Source: Burkholderia sp. BCC0322 (lineage in GTDB: Bacteria; Pseudomonadota; Gammaproteobacteria; Burkholderiales; Burkholderiaceae). From it: a stretch of 64,000 nucleotides of DNA. Under the pieces are notes generated by a model. It saw only the letters and a list, made by a program, of their open reading frames with translations, was not told where the DNA came from and searched no databases. Of the stretch, positions 18,390 through 29,334 are shown one piece after another. A program made the position numbers and the translations under genes. Where the stretch lies: NCBI RefSeq assembly GCF_902833045.1, contig NZ_CADFDU010000014.1, positions 1 through 64,000 on the forward strand. The letters run 5' to 3'. How positions within the stretch are numbered: position 1 is the stretch's first letter; each line of letters starts with the position of its first letter.

Positions 18390-19319
18390 TCAGTGTTTCA
18401 GCCGGCCGAGCAGCAGGAACTCCATCAGCGCCTTCTGCACGTGCAGGCGGTTTTCCGCTTCGTCCCACACGACGCTCTGCGGGCCGTCGATCACGCCGGC
18501 CGTCACTTCCTCGCCGCGGTGCGCGGGCAGGCAGTGCATGAAGAGGGCGTCGGGGTTGGCGTGACCCATCATTTCCTCGTCGACGCACCAGTCGGCGAAC
18601 GCCTGCTTGCGGGCCTCGTTCTCGGCCTCGAAGCCCATGCTCGTCCACACGTCGGTGGTAACGAGGTCGGCGCCCTTGCACGCTTCGTTCGGATCGTCGA
18701 ACACCTCGTAGAACGGCGCGCTGTCGGGCGACACGAGCTTCATGTCGAGTGCGTAGCCGGGCGGCGTGGACAGGCGCAGCTTGAAGCCGAGGATCTGCGC
18801 GGCTTCGATCCACGTGTAGAGCATGTTGTTCGCATCGCCGACCCATGCAACGGTCTTGCCGGCGATCGGGCCGCGGTGTTCGTAGTACGTGAAGATGTCG
18901 GCGAGCACCTGGCACGGGTGGTACTCGTTCGTCAGGCCGTTGATCACCGGCACGCGGGAATTGTCCGCGAAACGCTTGATGACTTCCTGCTCGAACGTAC
19001 GAATCATGATGATGTCGACCATCCGCGAGATGACCTGCGCGGAATCCTCGACCGGTTCGCCGCGGCCGAGCTGCGTGTCGCGGGTGCTCATGAAGACGGC
19101 GTGGCCGCCGAGCTGGAAGATCCCGGCTTCGAACGACAGGCGCGTGCGCGTCGAGCTCTTCTCGAAGATCATCGCGAGCGTGCGGTCGTGCAGCGGGTGA
19201 TAGGTCTCGTAGTTCTTGAACTTGCGCTTCAGGATACCCGTGCGTTCGAGCACGTACTCGTAGTCTTCCAGCGAGAAATCCTTGAACTGCAGGTAGTGAC
19301 GAATGGTTTTGGCGGTCAT
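18390..19319 (-). CDS. argF: Ornithine carbamoyltransferase
   Basis: ArgF makes citrulline from ornithine and carbamoyl phosphate in arginine synthesis. It has 309 residues. The carbamoyl-phosphate loop SSTRTRLSFE is at about 55-64, HPCQVLAD and VAWVGDANNM give the ornithine side, and FMHCLPAHRGEEV is the catalytic cysteine loop. The anabolic form is favoured because no arcA or arcC is near. The ATG of MTAKTIRHYLQFKDFS is used; the frame extends upstream only through low-complexity sequence. Confidence 0.95.
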   Translation of the reverse strand: MTAKTIRHYLQFKDFSLEDYEYVLERTGILKRKFKNYETYHPLHDRTLAMIFEKSSTRTRLSFEAGIFQLGGHAVFMSTRDTQLGRGEPVEDSAQVISRMVDIIMIRTFEQEVIKRFADNSRVPVINGLTNEYHPCQVLADIFTYYEHRGPIAGKTVAWVGDANNMLYTWIEAAQILGFKLRLSTPPGYALDMKLVSPDSAPFYEVFDDPNEACKGADLVTTDVWTSMGFEAENEARKQAFADWCVDEEMMGHANPDALFMHCLPAHRGEEVTAGVIDGPQSVVWDEAENRLHVQKALMEFLLLGRLKH

Positions 19320-19733
19320 GAAGCGAAATACGGCGGGTTGCACCCGGCAGCAAGGCCGGACGGCGCCGCCGTCGGGTGTGGATAACTCAAAGCAGCATAA
19401 AGGATTTTCTGTGCTTTGACGAGCCGCGGAGAAAAGCGGGGCATGATCGCCAGGTGCGGCAAGCAGCGCGTGAGGAGGGGTGTCGGGGCGACGCGCGATG
19501 GCGCGCTGCGGTATAATCAGAAAGTTTTCTCCAGCCCGGCAGGCAAGCCTCTTCGCGCTCTGCCGGACACAAGCCGTGCGCTGCACAAATCCGGTGCAGT
19601 CCACCGGCGGCGCACACCGACGTCCCGTTTTTCGGGATATCGGAATGCTTGTGCCGCCGTCCGTTTCAGCTTTGTGTTCGCGTATCCAGGCGCCGTTGCC
19701 TGGACATCGCCGGGCCGTCACTTGGGTAACCAC
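19320..19733. promoter_or_regulatory. Divergent argF/DUF3579 intergenic region with long leader
   Basis: This 414-base region has no gene. It holds a perfect DnaA-box sequence (TGTGGATAA, 19377-19385) and a TATAAT at 19512-19517. If that -10 is used, the DUF3579 mRNA has a leader of about 210 bases. The leader has the hairpin TCCAGGC-GCCGTT-GCCTGGA, and CCCG-TTTTT-CGGG further upstream. No known riboswitch was recognised. Confidence 0.5.
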
Positions 19734-20054
19734 ATGGCTGAAACCCCTCCGACCGAATTCTTCATCCAGGGCATCACGAAAGACGGGAAAAAGTTTCGCC
19801 CGAGCGACTGGTCGGAACGTCTGGCCGGTGTGATGGCCTGCTTCGGGCCGGGGGCGAGCGGACCGAACGCGCGCCTCAAGTATTCGCTCTACGTGCGTCC
19901 GACGATGCTCGGCGACCTGAAATGCGTGATTCTCGATTCCCGGCTGCGCGATGTCGAGCCGATGGCTTTCGATTTCGTGCTGAATTTCGCGAAGGACAAC
20001 AACCTTGTTGTCACCGAGGCGTGCGAACTGCCGGACTACAACGCCAAGAAGTGA
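19734..20054 (+). CDS. DUF3579 domain-containing protein
   Basis: A 106-residue soluble protein, starting MAETPPTEFFIQGIT, matching the small beta-proteobacterial DUF3579 family, whose role is unknown. Conserved-looking blocks are DWSERLAGVMACFG and PMAFDFVLNFAKDN. No signal peptide or membrane segment is seen. It has a weak ribosome-binding site and a long leader. The bidirectional terminator after it is shared with rpsT. Confidence 0.8.
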   Translation: MAETPPTEFFIQGITKDGKKFRPSDWSERLAGVMACFGPGASGPNARLKYSLYVRPTMLGDLKCVILDSRLRDVEPMAFDFVLNFAKDNNLVVTEACELPDYNAKK

Positions 20055-20133
20055 TGCCGGCCAGGGCGACGGCGCTTGCCGCGCCCGGCCTGGCAAATGT
20101 CGCTGGCTCGCAGGATGCGCGCCGGCGACAGGC

Positions 20134-20164
20134 AACAAAAAAGCCCGCCTAGGCGGGCTTTTTT
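20134..20164. terminator. Bidirectional terminator between DUF3579 gene and rpsT
   Basis: The perfect palindrome AAGCCCGCCTAGGCGGGCTT (20141-20160) is flanked by a run of A on the left and T on the right. It can stop transcription from both convergent genes. Confidence 0.9.
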
Positions 20165-20210
20165 GCGATCGCAGGAAACAGGAACGCCCGCGTGAGCGGG
20201 CGCACCGGAT

Positions 20211-20483
20211 TTACGCTGCTGCCTGCAGACCCTTGACGGCTGCGGCGAGGCGGCTCTTGCTGCGAGCGGCCTTGTTCTTGTGAACGATCTTCTTGTCGGC
20301 GATCGTGTCGATCGTCTTCACGGCAGCCTTGAACAGCTCGGCAGCCTTTGCCTGGTCGCCGGCTTCAACAGCCTTGCGAACCGACTTGATCGCGGTACGG
20401 AATTTCGAGCGCAGCGCCGAGTTGTGCGAGTTTGCCTTCGCGGCCTGGCGGGCGCGCTTGCGTGCTTGTGCGGAGTTAGCCAT
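20211..20483 (-). CDS. rpsT: 30S ribosomal protein S20
   Basis: S20 binds the 5' domain of 16S rRNA early in small-subunit assembly. It has 90 residues, is Lys/Arg/Ala-rich, and starts [20 protein letters not shown], with [18 protein letters not shown] at the end. Its own promoter (TTGCCA-18-TATAAT, 20659-20688) gives a leader of about 170 bases. That length is compatible with translational autocontrol known for E. coli S20, though no such element is proven here. Confidence 0.97.
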   Translation of the reverse strand: MANSAQARKRARQAAKANSHNSALRSKFRTAIKSVRKAVEAGDQAKAAELFKAAVKTIDTIADKKIVHKNKAARSKSRLAAAVKGLQAAA

Positions 20484-20658
20484 GACGGTTCCTTATCCTG
20501 TCCTGTTTCCAGAGCTTGGAGCCTGACGGCCAAGCGCTGCTTTTCGATCCGTCCCCTGAGAACGATTGCCCAGGGGCGCATAAAAAAACGGTGATTTTAA
20601 CCGAGGCCGGGACATGAAAACGGCAGTTGCCGTGCATGTACGAGCCCAGAAACCGGCG

Positions 20659-20688
20659 ATTATAGCAACAAAATTAAGCGAGTGGCAA
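20659..20688 (-). promoter_or_regulatory. rpsT promoter
   Basis: On the minus strand TTGCCA and TATAAT are separated by 18 bases; the -10 is a perfect match to the sigma-70 consensus. It faces away from murJ. Confidence 0.75.
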
Positions 20689-20787
20689 GTTCAACGTGAC
20701 ATCCGCCGAGCGGGGCGCTGGGGGCATGCGCGCTTTTCGGCATCGGCCGCTGGCCGGGCCACGCAACGTCCGTATAATAAGCGCCCC

Positions 20788-22338
20788 ATGAATCTATTCC
20801 GAGCCCTGCTGACGGTCAGCGGCTTCACGCTGCTGTCGCGCGTGACCGGACTGGCCCGCGAGACGCTGATCGCCCGTGCGTTCGGCGCCAGTCAATACAC
20901 CGACGCGTTCTACGTCGCCTTCCGTATCCCGAACCTGCTGCGCCGCCTGTCTGCCGAAGGCGCGTTCTCGCAGGCGTTCGTGCCGATCCTCGCCGAGTTC
21001 AAGAACCAGCAGGGGCACGACGCGACGAAAGCGCTCGTCGACGCGATGTCGACCGTGCTGGCGTGGGCGCTTGCCGTGCTGTCGGTCGCGGGGATCGCCG
21101 GCGCGTCGTGGGTCGTGTTCGCGGTCGCGTCGGGCCTGCACACCGACGGGCAGGCGTTCCCGCTCGCGGTCACGATGACGCGGATCATGTTCCCGTACAT
21201 CGTGTTCATCTCGCTGACGACGCTCGCCTCAGGCGTGCTGAACACGTACAAGAGCTTCTCGCTGCCCGCGTTCGCGCCGGTGCTGCTCAACGTCGCGTTC
21301 ATCGCCGCGGCCGTGTTCGTCGCGCCGCACCTGAAAGTGCCGGTGTTCGCGCTCGCGTGGGCGGTCATCGTCGGCGGCGTGCTGCAGTTCCTTGTGCAGT
21401 TGCCGGGCCTGAAGAAGATCGACATGGTGCCGCTGATCGGCGTCAACCCGCTGCGTGCGCTGCGCCACCCGGGCGTGAAGCGCGTGCTCGCGAAGATGGT
21501 GCCCGCGACGTTCGCCGTGTCGGTCGCGCAACTGTCGCTGATCATCAACACCAACATCGCGTCGCGGCTCGGGCAGGGCGCCGTGTCCTGGATCAACTAC
21601 GCCGACCGCCTGATGGAGTTCCCGACGGCGCTGCTCGGCGTCGCGCTCGGCACGATCCTGCTGCCGAGCCTGTCGAAGGCGCACGTCGATGCCGATTCGC
21701 ACGAGTATTCGGCGCTGCTCGACTGGGGCCTGCGCGTCACGTTCCTGCTCGCGGCACCGAGTGCGCTCGCGCTGTTCTTCTTCGCGACGCCGCTCACCGC
21801 GACGCTCTTCAACTACGGCAAGTTCGACGCGCATACCGTCACGATGGTCGCGCGCGCGCTCGCGACCTACGGGATCGGCCTGGTCGGCATCATCCTGATC
21901 AAGATCCTCGCGCCGGGCTTCTATGCGAAGCAGGACATCAAGACGCCCGTGAAGATCGCGATCGGCGTGCTGATCGTCACGCAGATCTCGAACTACGTGT
22001 TCGTGCCGCTGATCGGCCACGCGGGCCTGACGCTGAGCATCGGCGTCGGCGCGTGCCTGAACTCGCTGCTGCTGTTCCTCGGTCTGCGCAAGCGCGGCAT
22101 CTACCAGCCGTCGCCGGGCTGGCTGCGCTTCTTCGTGCAGCTGATCGGCGCGGCGCTGGTGCTCGCGGGCCTGATGCACTGGCTGTCGGTCAGCTTCGAC
22201 TGGACCGGGATGCGTGCGCAGCCGCTCGATCGCATTGCATTGATGGCCGCGTGCCTCGTGCTGTTCGCTGCACTATATTTCGGTATGTTGTGGGTGATGG
22301 GCTTCAAATACGCTTATTTCAGAAGGCGCGCCAAGTGA
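20788..22338 (+). CDS. murJ: Lipid II flippase MurJ
   Basis: This MOP-superfamily flippase moves lipid II across the inner membrane for peptidoglycan synthesis. It has 516 residues with about 14 transmembrane segments. The N-terminus FTLLSRVTGLARETLIARAFG and the PNLLRRLSAEGAFSQAFVPI block are diagnostic. TATAAT (20773-20778) lies only 9 bases before the ATG, so the leader is at most a few bases. It runs into the SirB1-type gene without a gap. Confidence 0.95.
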   Translation: MNLFRALLTVSGFTLLSRVTGLARETLIARAFGASQYTDAFYVAFRIPNLLRRLSAEGAFSQAFVPILAEFKNQQGHDATKALVDAMSTVLAWALAVLSVAGIAGASWVVFAVASGLHTDGQAFPLAVTMTRIMFPYIVFISLTTLASGVLNTYKSFSLPAFAPVLLNVAFIAAAVFVAPHLKVPVFALAWAVIVGGVLQFLVQLPGLKKIDMVPLIGVNPLRALRHPGVKRVLAKMVPATFAVSVAQLSLIINTNIASRLGQGAVSWINYADRLMEFPTALLGVALGTILLPSLSKAHVDADSHEYSALLDWGLRVTFLLAAPSALALFFFATPLTATLFNYGKFDAHTVTMVARALATYGIGLVGIILIKILAPGFYAKQDIKTPVKIAIGVLIVTQISNYVFVPLIGHAGLTLSIGVGACLNSLLLFLGLRKRGIYQPSPGWLRFFVQLIGAALVLAGLMHWLSVSFDWTGMRAQPLDRIALMAACLVLFAALYFGMLWVMGFKYAYFRRRAK

Positions 22339-23189
22339 CGACCGCAATGACCCGCGTCCTCGACTACTTCAGCACGCTCGTGGCAGACGACGACAGCCTG
22401 CCTGTCACGGAAGCGGCGCTGTCGCTGGCGCAGGACGCGTATCCCGACCTCGACCTGCAGGGCACGCTGGCCGAACTCGACATGCTGGCCGCGCGGCTGC
22501 GCCGGCGGCTCACGGACGATGCGGACCTGAAGGGCCGCGTCGCCGCACTGAACGATTTCTTCTTCCGCGAACTCGGCTTCGCGTGCAATCACAACGACTA
22601 CTACGACCCCGACAACAGCCACCTGAACGCGGTGCTGAAGCGGCGGCGCGGGATCCCGATCTCGCTGTCGGTGCTGTACCTGGAACTCGCCGAGCAGATC
22701 GGCGTGCCGGCGCGCGGCGTGTCGTTCCCCGGCCATTTCCTGCTGCGCGTCACGCTGCCGGACGGTGACCTGATCATCGATCCGGCCAACGGCCATTCGC
22801 TGTCCGAAGCCGAGATGGTCGAGATGCTCGAGCCGTACGTCGCGCGTGCGGCCGGTGCGGTCGACAGCGCGTTGCGCGCGCTGCTGCAGCCGGCGACGAG
22901 CCGCGAGGTCATCGCGCGGATGCTGCGCAACCTGAAGACGATCTATCTTCAGACGGAACGCTGGCAGCGGCTGCTCGCGGTGCAGCAGCGGCTCGTGATC
23001 CTGCTGCCCGAGCACCTCGACGAGGTCCGCGACCGCGGCTTCGCGTATGCACGGCTCGATTACCTGCGCCCCGCGCTCGAGGATCTCGAACAGTATCTCG
23101 GCGAGCGGCCGGACGCGGACGACGCCACCGTCGTCGAGTCGCAGGTAACCGAATTGCGGCAGCGGATGCAGCGCGACGGCGACGATTGA
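22335..23189 (+). CDS. SirB1-like transglutaminase/TPR protein
   Basis: The protein has 284 residues from GTG 22335, which overlaps the murJ stop (GTGA) and has AGAAGG eight bases upstream; ATG 22347 is an alternative. The N-terminal SirB1 domain has NHNDYYDPDNSHLNAVL, RRGIPISLSVLYLELA and FPGHFLLRV, resembling a transglutaminase-like fold with a His in PGHF. The C-terminal 90 residues look like TPR helices. The molecular function is not established. Coupling to murJ may hint at a cell-envelope role. Confidence 0.85.
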   Translation: MTTAMTRVLDYFSTLVADDDSLPVTEAALSLAQDAYPDLDLQGTLAELDMLAARLRRRLTDDADLKGRVAALNDFFFRELGFACNHNDYYDPDNSHLNAVLKRRRGIPISLSVLYLELAEQIGVPARGVSFPGHFLLRVTLPDGDLIIDPANGHSLSEAEMVEMLEPYVARAAGAVDSALRALLQPATSREVIARMLRNLKTIYLQTERWQRLLAVQQRLVILLPEHLDEVRDRGFAYARLDYLRPALEDLEQYLGERPDADDATVVESQVTELRQRMQRDGDD

Positions 23190-23227
23190 GCCAGTACCGC
23201 GCTGCGGGAATCCTGAATGAATGAAAG

Positions 23228-23253
23228 AACGCCCGCGGCGCGGGCGTTTTTCG
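23228..23253 (+). terminator. Terminator after the murJ-SirB1 unit
   Basis: The stem ACGCCCGCG/CGCGGGCGT is followed by TTTTTCG, 39 bases past the stop codon. Confidence 0.85.
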
Positions 23254-23256
23254 TGC

Positions 23257-24015
23257 TTATTTCGGCTGCATCCGGATCGCGCCGTCGAGGCGGATCACCT
23301 CGCCGTTGAGCATCGGATTCTCGACGATCTGGCGCACCAGCAGCGCGTACTCGGCCGGTTTGCCGAGCCGGGGCGGGAACGGCACCATCGCGCCGAGCGC
23401 GTCCTGGACCTCCTGCGGCATGCCAAGCAGCATCGGCGTCTCGAACAGGCCGGGCGCGATCGTCATCACGCGGATGCCGTGGCGCGCCAGGTCGCGTGCG
23501 ATCGGCAGCGTCATGCCCGCGACGCCGGCTTTCGACGCCGCGTAAGCGGCCTGGCCGATCTGTCCGTCGAATGCGGCAACCGACGCGGTGCTGACGATCA
23601 CGCCGCGCTCGCCGTCCGCGGTCGGCGCGGTGGCGGCCATCGCGGCGGCCGCGAGCCGGATCATGTTGAACGTGCCGACGAGGTTCACGTTGATCGTCTT
23701 CGCGAACACGTCGAGCGGATGCGCGCCGTCCTTGCCGACGGTCTTCGCGGCGGGCGCGATGCCCGCGCAGTTCACGAGGCCGCGCAGCGTGCCGGCGCGC
23801 TGCGCGGCGCCGACGGCCGCCTGCGCGTCGGCCTCGCTCGATACGTCGCAGTGCACGAAGATGCCGCCCAGCTCGGTCGCGAGCGCCGTGCCCGCCGCGT
23901 CGTTCAGGTCGGCGAGCACGACGGTGCCGCCTGCCTGCGCGAGCATCCGCGCCGTGCCGGCGCCGAGGCCCGATGCACCGCCCGTGATCAGAAACACGTT
24001 GCCGCGAATGTCCAT
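23257..24015 (-). CDS. Short-chain dehydrogenase, 3-hydroxyacyl-CoA dehydrogenase-like
   Basis: The 252-residue Rossmann-fold oxidoreductase starts [20 protein letters not shown]. The NAD(P) motif TGGASGLG is near 11-18, NCAGIAP follows, and the catalytic Tyr-Lys is in YAASKAG. An Asp after the second beta strand (LADLN) favours NAD. The architecture resembles type-10 17-beta-hydroxysteroid/3-hydroxyacyl-CoA dehydrogenases, suggesting fatty-acid or branched-chain degradation; the substrate is inferred. It is convergent with the murJ unit and shares its terminator region. Confidence 0.88.
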   Translation of the reverse strand: MDIRGNVFLITGGASGLGAGTARMLAQAGGTVVLADLNDAAGTALATELGGIFVHCDVSSEADAQAAVGAAQRAGTLRGLVNCAGIAPAAKTVGKDGAHPLDVFAKTINVNLVGTFNMIRLAAAAMAATAPTADGERGVIVSTASVAAFDGQIGQAAYAASKAGVAGMTLPIARDLARHGIRVMTIAPGLFETPMLLGMPQEVQDALGAMVPFPPRLGKPAEYALLVRQIVENPMLNGEVIRLDGAIRMQPK

Positions 24016-24261
24016 GACTGTCTCCTTTGTTGAGCGCCCTTGGCGCATTCGCGCCCGGGGCGGACCCATGCAAGGTGGTCGGCCGCCGTTGATGCTCCGG
24101 CGCCTGTGGCGGTGCCGCGTCAAGCGGATGCCGGGTTCGATGTCGCGCGATCGGTTGAAATGCCTGCGCCCCGGTAACAGGGGCACTCGCACCCGACCGA
24201 TTGTACGGGGCGCCCTCGCGCGGCGGCGAGACCGGAACGGCCGTGCGAATCCCGCCCGGGC

Positions 24262-24287
24262 AAAAAAAACCGCCCGGAAAGGGCGGC
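24262..24287 (-). terminator. Terminator of adk
   Basis: On the minus strand the stem CCGCCC/GGGCGG has a five-base loop and is followed by eight T. It lies 24 bases past the adk stop. Confidence 0.9.
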
Positions 24288-24310
24288 TTTGCGGGTGCGC
24301 GACGCGCTGC

Positions 24311-25123
<813 letters not shown>

Positions 25124-25181
25124 TCAAGCGAGGACGCGCTGGTCGCGGACGGCTCGCACAATCGCCTGATTATGCCACGGG

Positions 25182-25967
25182 TTATTTTGATGACGGCTGA
25201 AAAAGGGCCTGCACGCGTGCGAGATCGGCCGGCGTGTCGATCCCGGCTTCGGGCGCGGACTCGGTGATCAGCACGGCGATGCGCTCGCCGTGCCAGAGCG
25301 CGCGCAGCTGTTCGAGCTGCTCGGCCTGTTCGATCGGCGCCTGCGCGAGCGTCGGATACGTGCGCAGGAAACGCGCACGATACGCATAGAGGCCGATGTG
25401 CCGGAAGACCGGGAAAGCAGGCGCAGGCATGGCCGCGACGTCGGGCCAGTGCGGCTGGTACGCGTCCCGGCTCCACGGAATCGGCGCGCGCGAGAAGTAC
25501 AGCGCGACGCTCTGCGCATCGAGCGCGACCTTCACGACGTTCGGGTTGAATACTTCGGCCGTGTCGTGGATCGGGTGGGCGGCCGTCGCAATCGCGCAGG
25601 CCGGATGGGCGGCAAGGTGCGACGCTACGTCGCGCACGAGTACGGGGTCGATCAGCGGCTCGTCGCCCTGCACGTTGACGACGACGGTGTCGTCGCTCCA
25701 CCCGAAGGTTGCCGCGACTTCCGCGAGCCGGTCGGTGCCGGACGGATGGTCGGCACGCGTCAGCACCGCTTCGAAGCCGTGATCGCGTGCCGCATCGAGC
25801 ACGCTCCGTGCGTCGGACGCGACCAGCACCTGCTGCGCGCCTGCTTCGCGCGCTCGCTCGGCGACGCGCACGACCATCGGCTTGCCGCCGAGATCGGCGA
25901 GCGGCTTGTTCGGGAGTCGCGTCGACGCGAGCCGGGCGGGAATGACGGCGATGAAGGGTTGAGTCAT
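25182..25967 (-). CDS. kdsB: 3-deoxy-manno-octulosonate cytidylyltransferase
   Basis: KdsB activates Kdo as CMP-Kdo for lipopolysaccharide inner core. It has 261 residues, starting [20 protein letters not shown] (residues 5-24) with [10 protein letters not shown] and the [16 protein letters not shown] segment. It belongs to the minus-strand run lpxK, Trm112-like, kdsB, adk, which groups two lipid-A/Kdo steps. Confidence 0.95.
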   Translation of the reverse strand: MTQPFIAVIPARLASTRLPNKPLADLGGKPMVVRVAERAREAGAQQVLVASDARSVLDAARDHGFEAVLTRADHPSGTDRLAEVAATFGWSDDTVVVNVQGDEPLIDPVLVRDVASHLAAHPACAIATAAHPIHDTAEVFNPNVVKVALDAQSVALYFSRAPIPWSRDAYQPHWPDVAAMPAPAFPVFRHIGLYAYRARFLRTYPTLAQAPIEQAEQLEQLRALWHGERIAVLITESAPEAGIDTPADLARVQALFQPSSK

Positions 25968-26078
25968 CGGGGAGGGCGGTGAGAAGAGCGGAGCGGGCGG
26001 CGCGTCTGCTGCGCGTCACCCGGCTGGGTTCGGCGCCCTCGCTGCGGGCGGGCCGCGGCGAGGGCCGGGTCGGGCGGC

Positions 26079-26273
26079 TTAGCGGCCGGCCGGGTCGACC
26101 GGCGTGCCTTCGACGGTCTGGCGCGCCTCGTCAACCAGCATCACGGGGATGCCGTCGCGGATCGGGTACGCGAGCTTGTCCGCGTTGCAGATCAGCTCCT
26201 GCGCGGCACGGTCATAGTGGAGCGGGCCTTTGCAGATAGGGCACACAAGAATTTCAAGCAGGCGAGCGTCCAC
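26079..26273 (-). CDS. Trm112/YcaR family zinc-ribbon-like protein
   Basis: A 64-residue protein starting at GTG 26273 ([18 protein letters not shown]), with GTG read as Met. It has two cysteines in CPICKG and another in [20 protein letters not shown], typical of the Trm112/YcaR family. The start lies inside the 3' end of lpxK with a 20-base overlap, so the two are translationally coupled. The same gene order lpxK-ycaR-kdsB is known in other proteobacteria. Its molecular role in bacteria is unclear. Confidence 0.88.
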   Translation of the reverse strand: MDARLLEILVCPICKGPLHYDRAAQELICNADKLAYPIRDGIPVMLVDEARQTVEGTPVDPAGR

Positions 26274-27282
26274 GGAGTTTCTCCACAACGAGGGCAATGA
26301 GGCGAGGGTCGAGCGCGGCTTCGACAGGGACAACCCACAGTCGGGCGTCGCGCCAGGAAGCACCCAATTTTACTGCATCCTTCTCGGTGATCAGGATCGC
26401 ATCGACGGCATCGTCGACGAATGGATTGTCGACGAACGCGTAGTGGTCGGGCAGCGCGCGCGTCGCGGGCGCGAGGCCGGCCGCGCGCAGCGTCGCGAAG
26501 AAGCGTTCCGGCGCGCCGATGCCGGCCGCGGCGAGCACGCGCTCGTGCGCGAATTGCGACAGCGGGCGGCGCAGCGCGGGCTGGTCGAGGTGCCACGCGG
26601 CGCCCGGCGTGAGCGCGAGCGAATAGGTGTCGGGCCACGGCGGCAGCGCGCCGCTGTACGGATCGTTGACGAGCGTGGCGTCGCGGTGCCGCGACAGCGG
26701 CTCGCGCAACGGCCCGGCCGGCAGCAGGAAGCCGTTGCCGCCGAGCCGGTGGTCGAACACGACGAGCTCGACCGTGCGCGCGAGGCGGTAGTGCTGCAGG
26801 CCGTCGTCGCTGACGATCACGTCGACGTCGGGATGCGCGGCGCGCAGCGCCTGCGCGGCCGCGACGCGATCGGGGCAGACCCAGACGGGCGCGCCCGTGC
26901 GGCGTGCGATCAGGAGCGGTTCGTCGCCGCCCGCGCTGGCGCGCGACGCGGGCGTGACGGCGGTCGGCGCCTTCACGTTCGCGCCGTAGCCGCGCGACAC
27001 GATGCCGGGCGTGAAGCCGGCCGCCCGCAACGCGTCGACGAGTGCGATCACGGTCGGCGTCTTGCCGGTGCCGCCGACGGTCACGTTGCCGACCACGACG
27101 ACAGGCACGCCGACATCGACCGGCTGCTTCCAGCCCTGTGCGTAGACGGTGCGCCGCAGCGCCGCGCACAGGCCGAACACGCACGCGAACGGCGTGAGCG
27201 CCCATGCGAGCGCGCCGCGGCGCTGCCATTCGCGCGTCAGGCGGGCTTCGAGCCGGGCGAGCGGGCCGTCGGGCGCGCTCAT
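26254..27282 (-). CDS. lpxK: Tetraacyldisaccharide 4'-kinase
   Basis: LpxK phosphorylates the 4' position of the lipid-A disaccharide at the inner membrane. It has 342 residues. A hydrophobic N-terminal segment ([17 protein letters not shown]) anchors it, and the Walker [15 protein letters not shown] follows near residue 65. [16 protein letters not shown] contains the catalytic Asp. The start at [15 protein letters not shown] follows a low-complexity upstream frame that I exclude. It overlaps the Trm112-like gene. Confidence 0.95.
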   Translation of the reverse strand: MSAPDGPLARLEARLTREWQRRGALAWALTPFACVFGLCAALRRTVYAQGWKQPVDVGVPVVVVGNVTVGGTGKTPTVIALVDALRAAGFTPGIVSRGYGANVKAPTAVTPASRASAGGDEPLLIARRTGAPVWVCPDRVAAAQALRAAHPDVDVIVSDDGLQHYRLARTVELVVFDHRLGGNGFLLPAGPLREPLSRHRDATLVNDPYSGALPPWPDTYSLALTPGAAWHLDQPALRRPLSQFAHERVLAAAGIGAPERFFATLRAAGLAPATRALPDHYAFVDNPFVDDAVDAILITEKDAVKLGASWRDARLWVVPVEAALDPRLIALVVEKLRGRSPA

Positions 27283-27732
27283 CGGGCCGGGCGCGGCATG
27301 GGGTGCGCCGCGGCGTGGGACGGATTCGTCAAGGCGGATTCTCCGTTGGGCGGCGCATGCCGCGGGGTCTGCGGAAGGCGGCACTCTAGCGCGCGGCAGG
27401 CGGGCGCGGCAAGCGCGACCGCCCGCCGCAGCCTGCGGGGCCGGATCGCGGCGGCTTGTGGATAACTCTGTGAAGAACTCCCCGCTTGATGGCGTCAAAC
27501 GCCCGCCGGGCGGGCCTCGAATCGGATGAGAATCATTCCGAAAGATTTAAAAATGTATAAAAATCAATGTGTTGCGACGAATCGTCTGGATTTTTCAACG
27601 GTTTTCGCGCGTTTTAGGCCGATGATTGTCAAAGTGTGGACACCTTCCGAACGTCACGGCGCAAGCGTCCGGCGCTGGACGTCGCGCGCGTGTCGGACTA
27701 TCGTGTCGCCGCCAGCACTCATCCGACCGTCC
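27283..27732. promoter_or_regulatory. Divergent lpxK/xseA intergenic region
   Basis: This 450-base region has no convincing gene. It holds a DnaA-box sequence (TGTGGATAA, 27457-27465) and a strong GC hairpin around 27501-27515. A partial Fur-box-like ATGAGAATCATT lies at 27526-27537. An AT-rich stretch (27535-27610) is likely to contain the xseA promoter. Confidence 0.45.
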
Positions 27733-29115
27733 ATGCCTTCCGACTCTCCATTTGCCGCACCGGGCGCGACCCGCGGCGGCGACGAAGTGATTCCCGTTTC
27801 TGCGCTCAATCGTGCGATTTCGACGATGCTCGAGCGCTCGTTTCCGCTGCTGTGGATTTCGGGCGAAGTGTCGAACTTCACGCGTGCCGCGAGCGGGCAC
27901 TGGTATTTCTCGATCAAGGACCAGCAGGCACAGATGCGCTGCGTGATGTTCCGCGGACGCGCGCAATATGCGGAGTTCACGCCGCGCGAAGGCGACCGGA
28001 TCGAGGTGCGCGCGGTCGTCACGATGTACGAGCCGCGCGGCGAAGTGCAGCTCAACGTCGAGGCCGTGCGGCGCACCGGGCAGGGGCGACTGTACGAGGC
28101 GTTCCTGCGGCTGAAGGCGCAGCTCGAGAGCGAGGGCCTGTTCGCGCCCGAGCGCAAGCGGCCGCTGCCGGCCCATCCGCGCGCGATCGGCATCGTCACG
28201 TCGCTGCAGGCGGCCGCGCTGCGCGACGTGCTGACCACGCTCGCCCGCCGCGCGCCGCACATTCCGGTGATCGTCTATCCGGCGCCCGTGCAGGGCGCCG
28301 GTTCCGCCGAAAAGCTCGTCGCGGCCGTCGAGACCGCGAATGCGCGCCGCGAGGTCGACGTGCTGCTGGTCTGTCGCGGCGGCGGCTCGATCGAGGATCT
28401 GTGGTCGTTCAACGACGAGGCGCTGGCGCGCGCGATCGCGGCGAGCGAACTACCGGTCGTCAGCGGCGTCGGGCACGAAACCGATTTCACGATCGCGGAC
28501 TTCGCGGCCGACGTGCGTGCGCCGACACCGACCGGCGCGGCCGAGCTCGCCAGCCCGCAGCGCGCGCTGCTGCTGCGCGAGGTCGGCGAGCGCCAGCGTG
28601 CGCTCGCGCGCGGCATGGAGCGCCGGCTCGAACAGCGCGCGCAGCAGCTCGACTGGCTCGCGCGTCGGCTGGTGAGCCCGGCCGAGCGGCTGCAGCGGCA
28701 GCGCACGCACGTCGAGCAGCTCGCGGTGCGGCTGGCGTCGGCGGCGTCGCGGCCGGTGCGCGACGCGCGCGCGCGGTTCGCGCTCGCACAGCTGCGCTGG
28801 CAGCGTGCACGACCCGATCCGTCGCAGGCGCGCCAGGTGCTCGCGGGGCTGTCGCAGCGTCTTGCGCTGGCCTTGCAGCGCCGTCACGAACGCGACACGG
28901 CTCGCGTGTCAGCCTGTGCGGCAAGGCTCGAAGTGCTGAGCCCGCAGCGCACGCTCGAACGCGGCTATGCGGCGCTGATCGATGCACAGACGGGCCGCGC
29001 GGTGCGCGCGCCGAACGCGCTGAAGCCGCAGCGCCGCCTGACCGTGCATCTCGCGGAAGGGTCGGCCGACGTGTCGCTCGCCGACGTGCAGCCGCGTCTG
29101 ACCGACACGATCTGA
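27733..29115 (+). CDS. xseA: Exodeoxyribonuclease VII large subunit
   Basis: XseA is the catalytic subunit of the single-strand-specific exonuclease VII. It has 460 residues. An OB-fold (about 15-110) starts at [20 protein letters not shown]. The catalytic block has [33 protein letters not shown] and [20 protein letters not shown] coiled-coil-rich region (300-420) follows. The start at [10 protein letters not shown] is inferred from where homology begins. xseB is not in the window. Confidence 0.95.
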   Translation: MPSDSPFAAPGATRGGDEVIPVSALNRAISTMLERSFPLLWISGEVSNFTRAASGHWYFSIKDQQAQMRCVMFRGRAQYAEFTPREGDRIEVRAVVTMYEPRGEVQLNVEAVRRTGQGRLYEAFLRLKAQLESEGLFAPERKRPLPAHPRAIGIVTSLQAAALRDVLTTLARRAPHIPVIVYPAPVQGAGSAEKLVAAVETANARREVDVLLVCRGGGSIEDLWSFNDEALARAIAASELPVVSGVGHETDFTIADFAADVRAPTPTGAAELASPQRALLLREVGERQRALARGMERRLEQRAQQLDWLARRLVSPAERLQRQRTHVEQLAVRLASAASRPVRDARARFALAQLRWQRARPDPSQARQVLAGLSQRLALALQRRHERDTARVSACAARLEVLSPQRTLERGYAALIDAQTGRAVRAPNALKPQRRLTVHLAEGSADVSLADVQPRLTDTI

Positions 29116-29249
29116 CGTAACCTGCGCGAGCGCAGCGCGCGCGACGGGGCAAATCGCGCGGGAACGGTGGTTGCGCAACGCCATGTCGTGCTGCCGGACG
29201 TTGCGCCAACATCGCTTTTCCGCATACCGCGGATAAATGGCCCGTGAGT

Positions 29250-29278
29250 TTGCGGGGTTATTCGTCCTCGCCTACAAT
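29250..29278 (+). promoter_or_regulatory. sodB promoter
   Basis: TTGCGG and TACAAT are separated by 17 bases, about 57 bases upstream of the sodB ATG. The match to sigma-70 promoters is good. Confidence 0.7.
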
Positions 29279-29334
29279 CGGACGCTCGGCAGCATTCAAC
29301 ACAGCCTCCCTACATACTCAACGAAGGAATCGCC

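Noticed and set aside
20551-20587. Terminator between rpsT and murJ
   Set aside because: The CCCCTG/CAGGGG stem is followed by A on the plus strand and preceded by T on the minus strand, so it fits no terminator direction.
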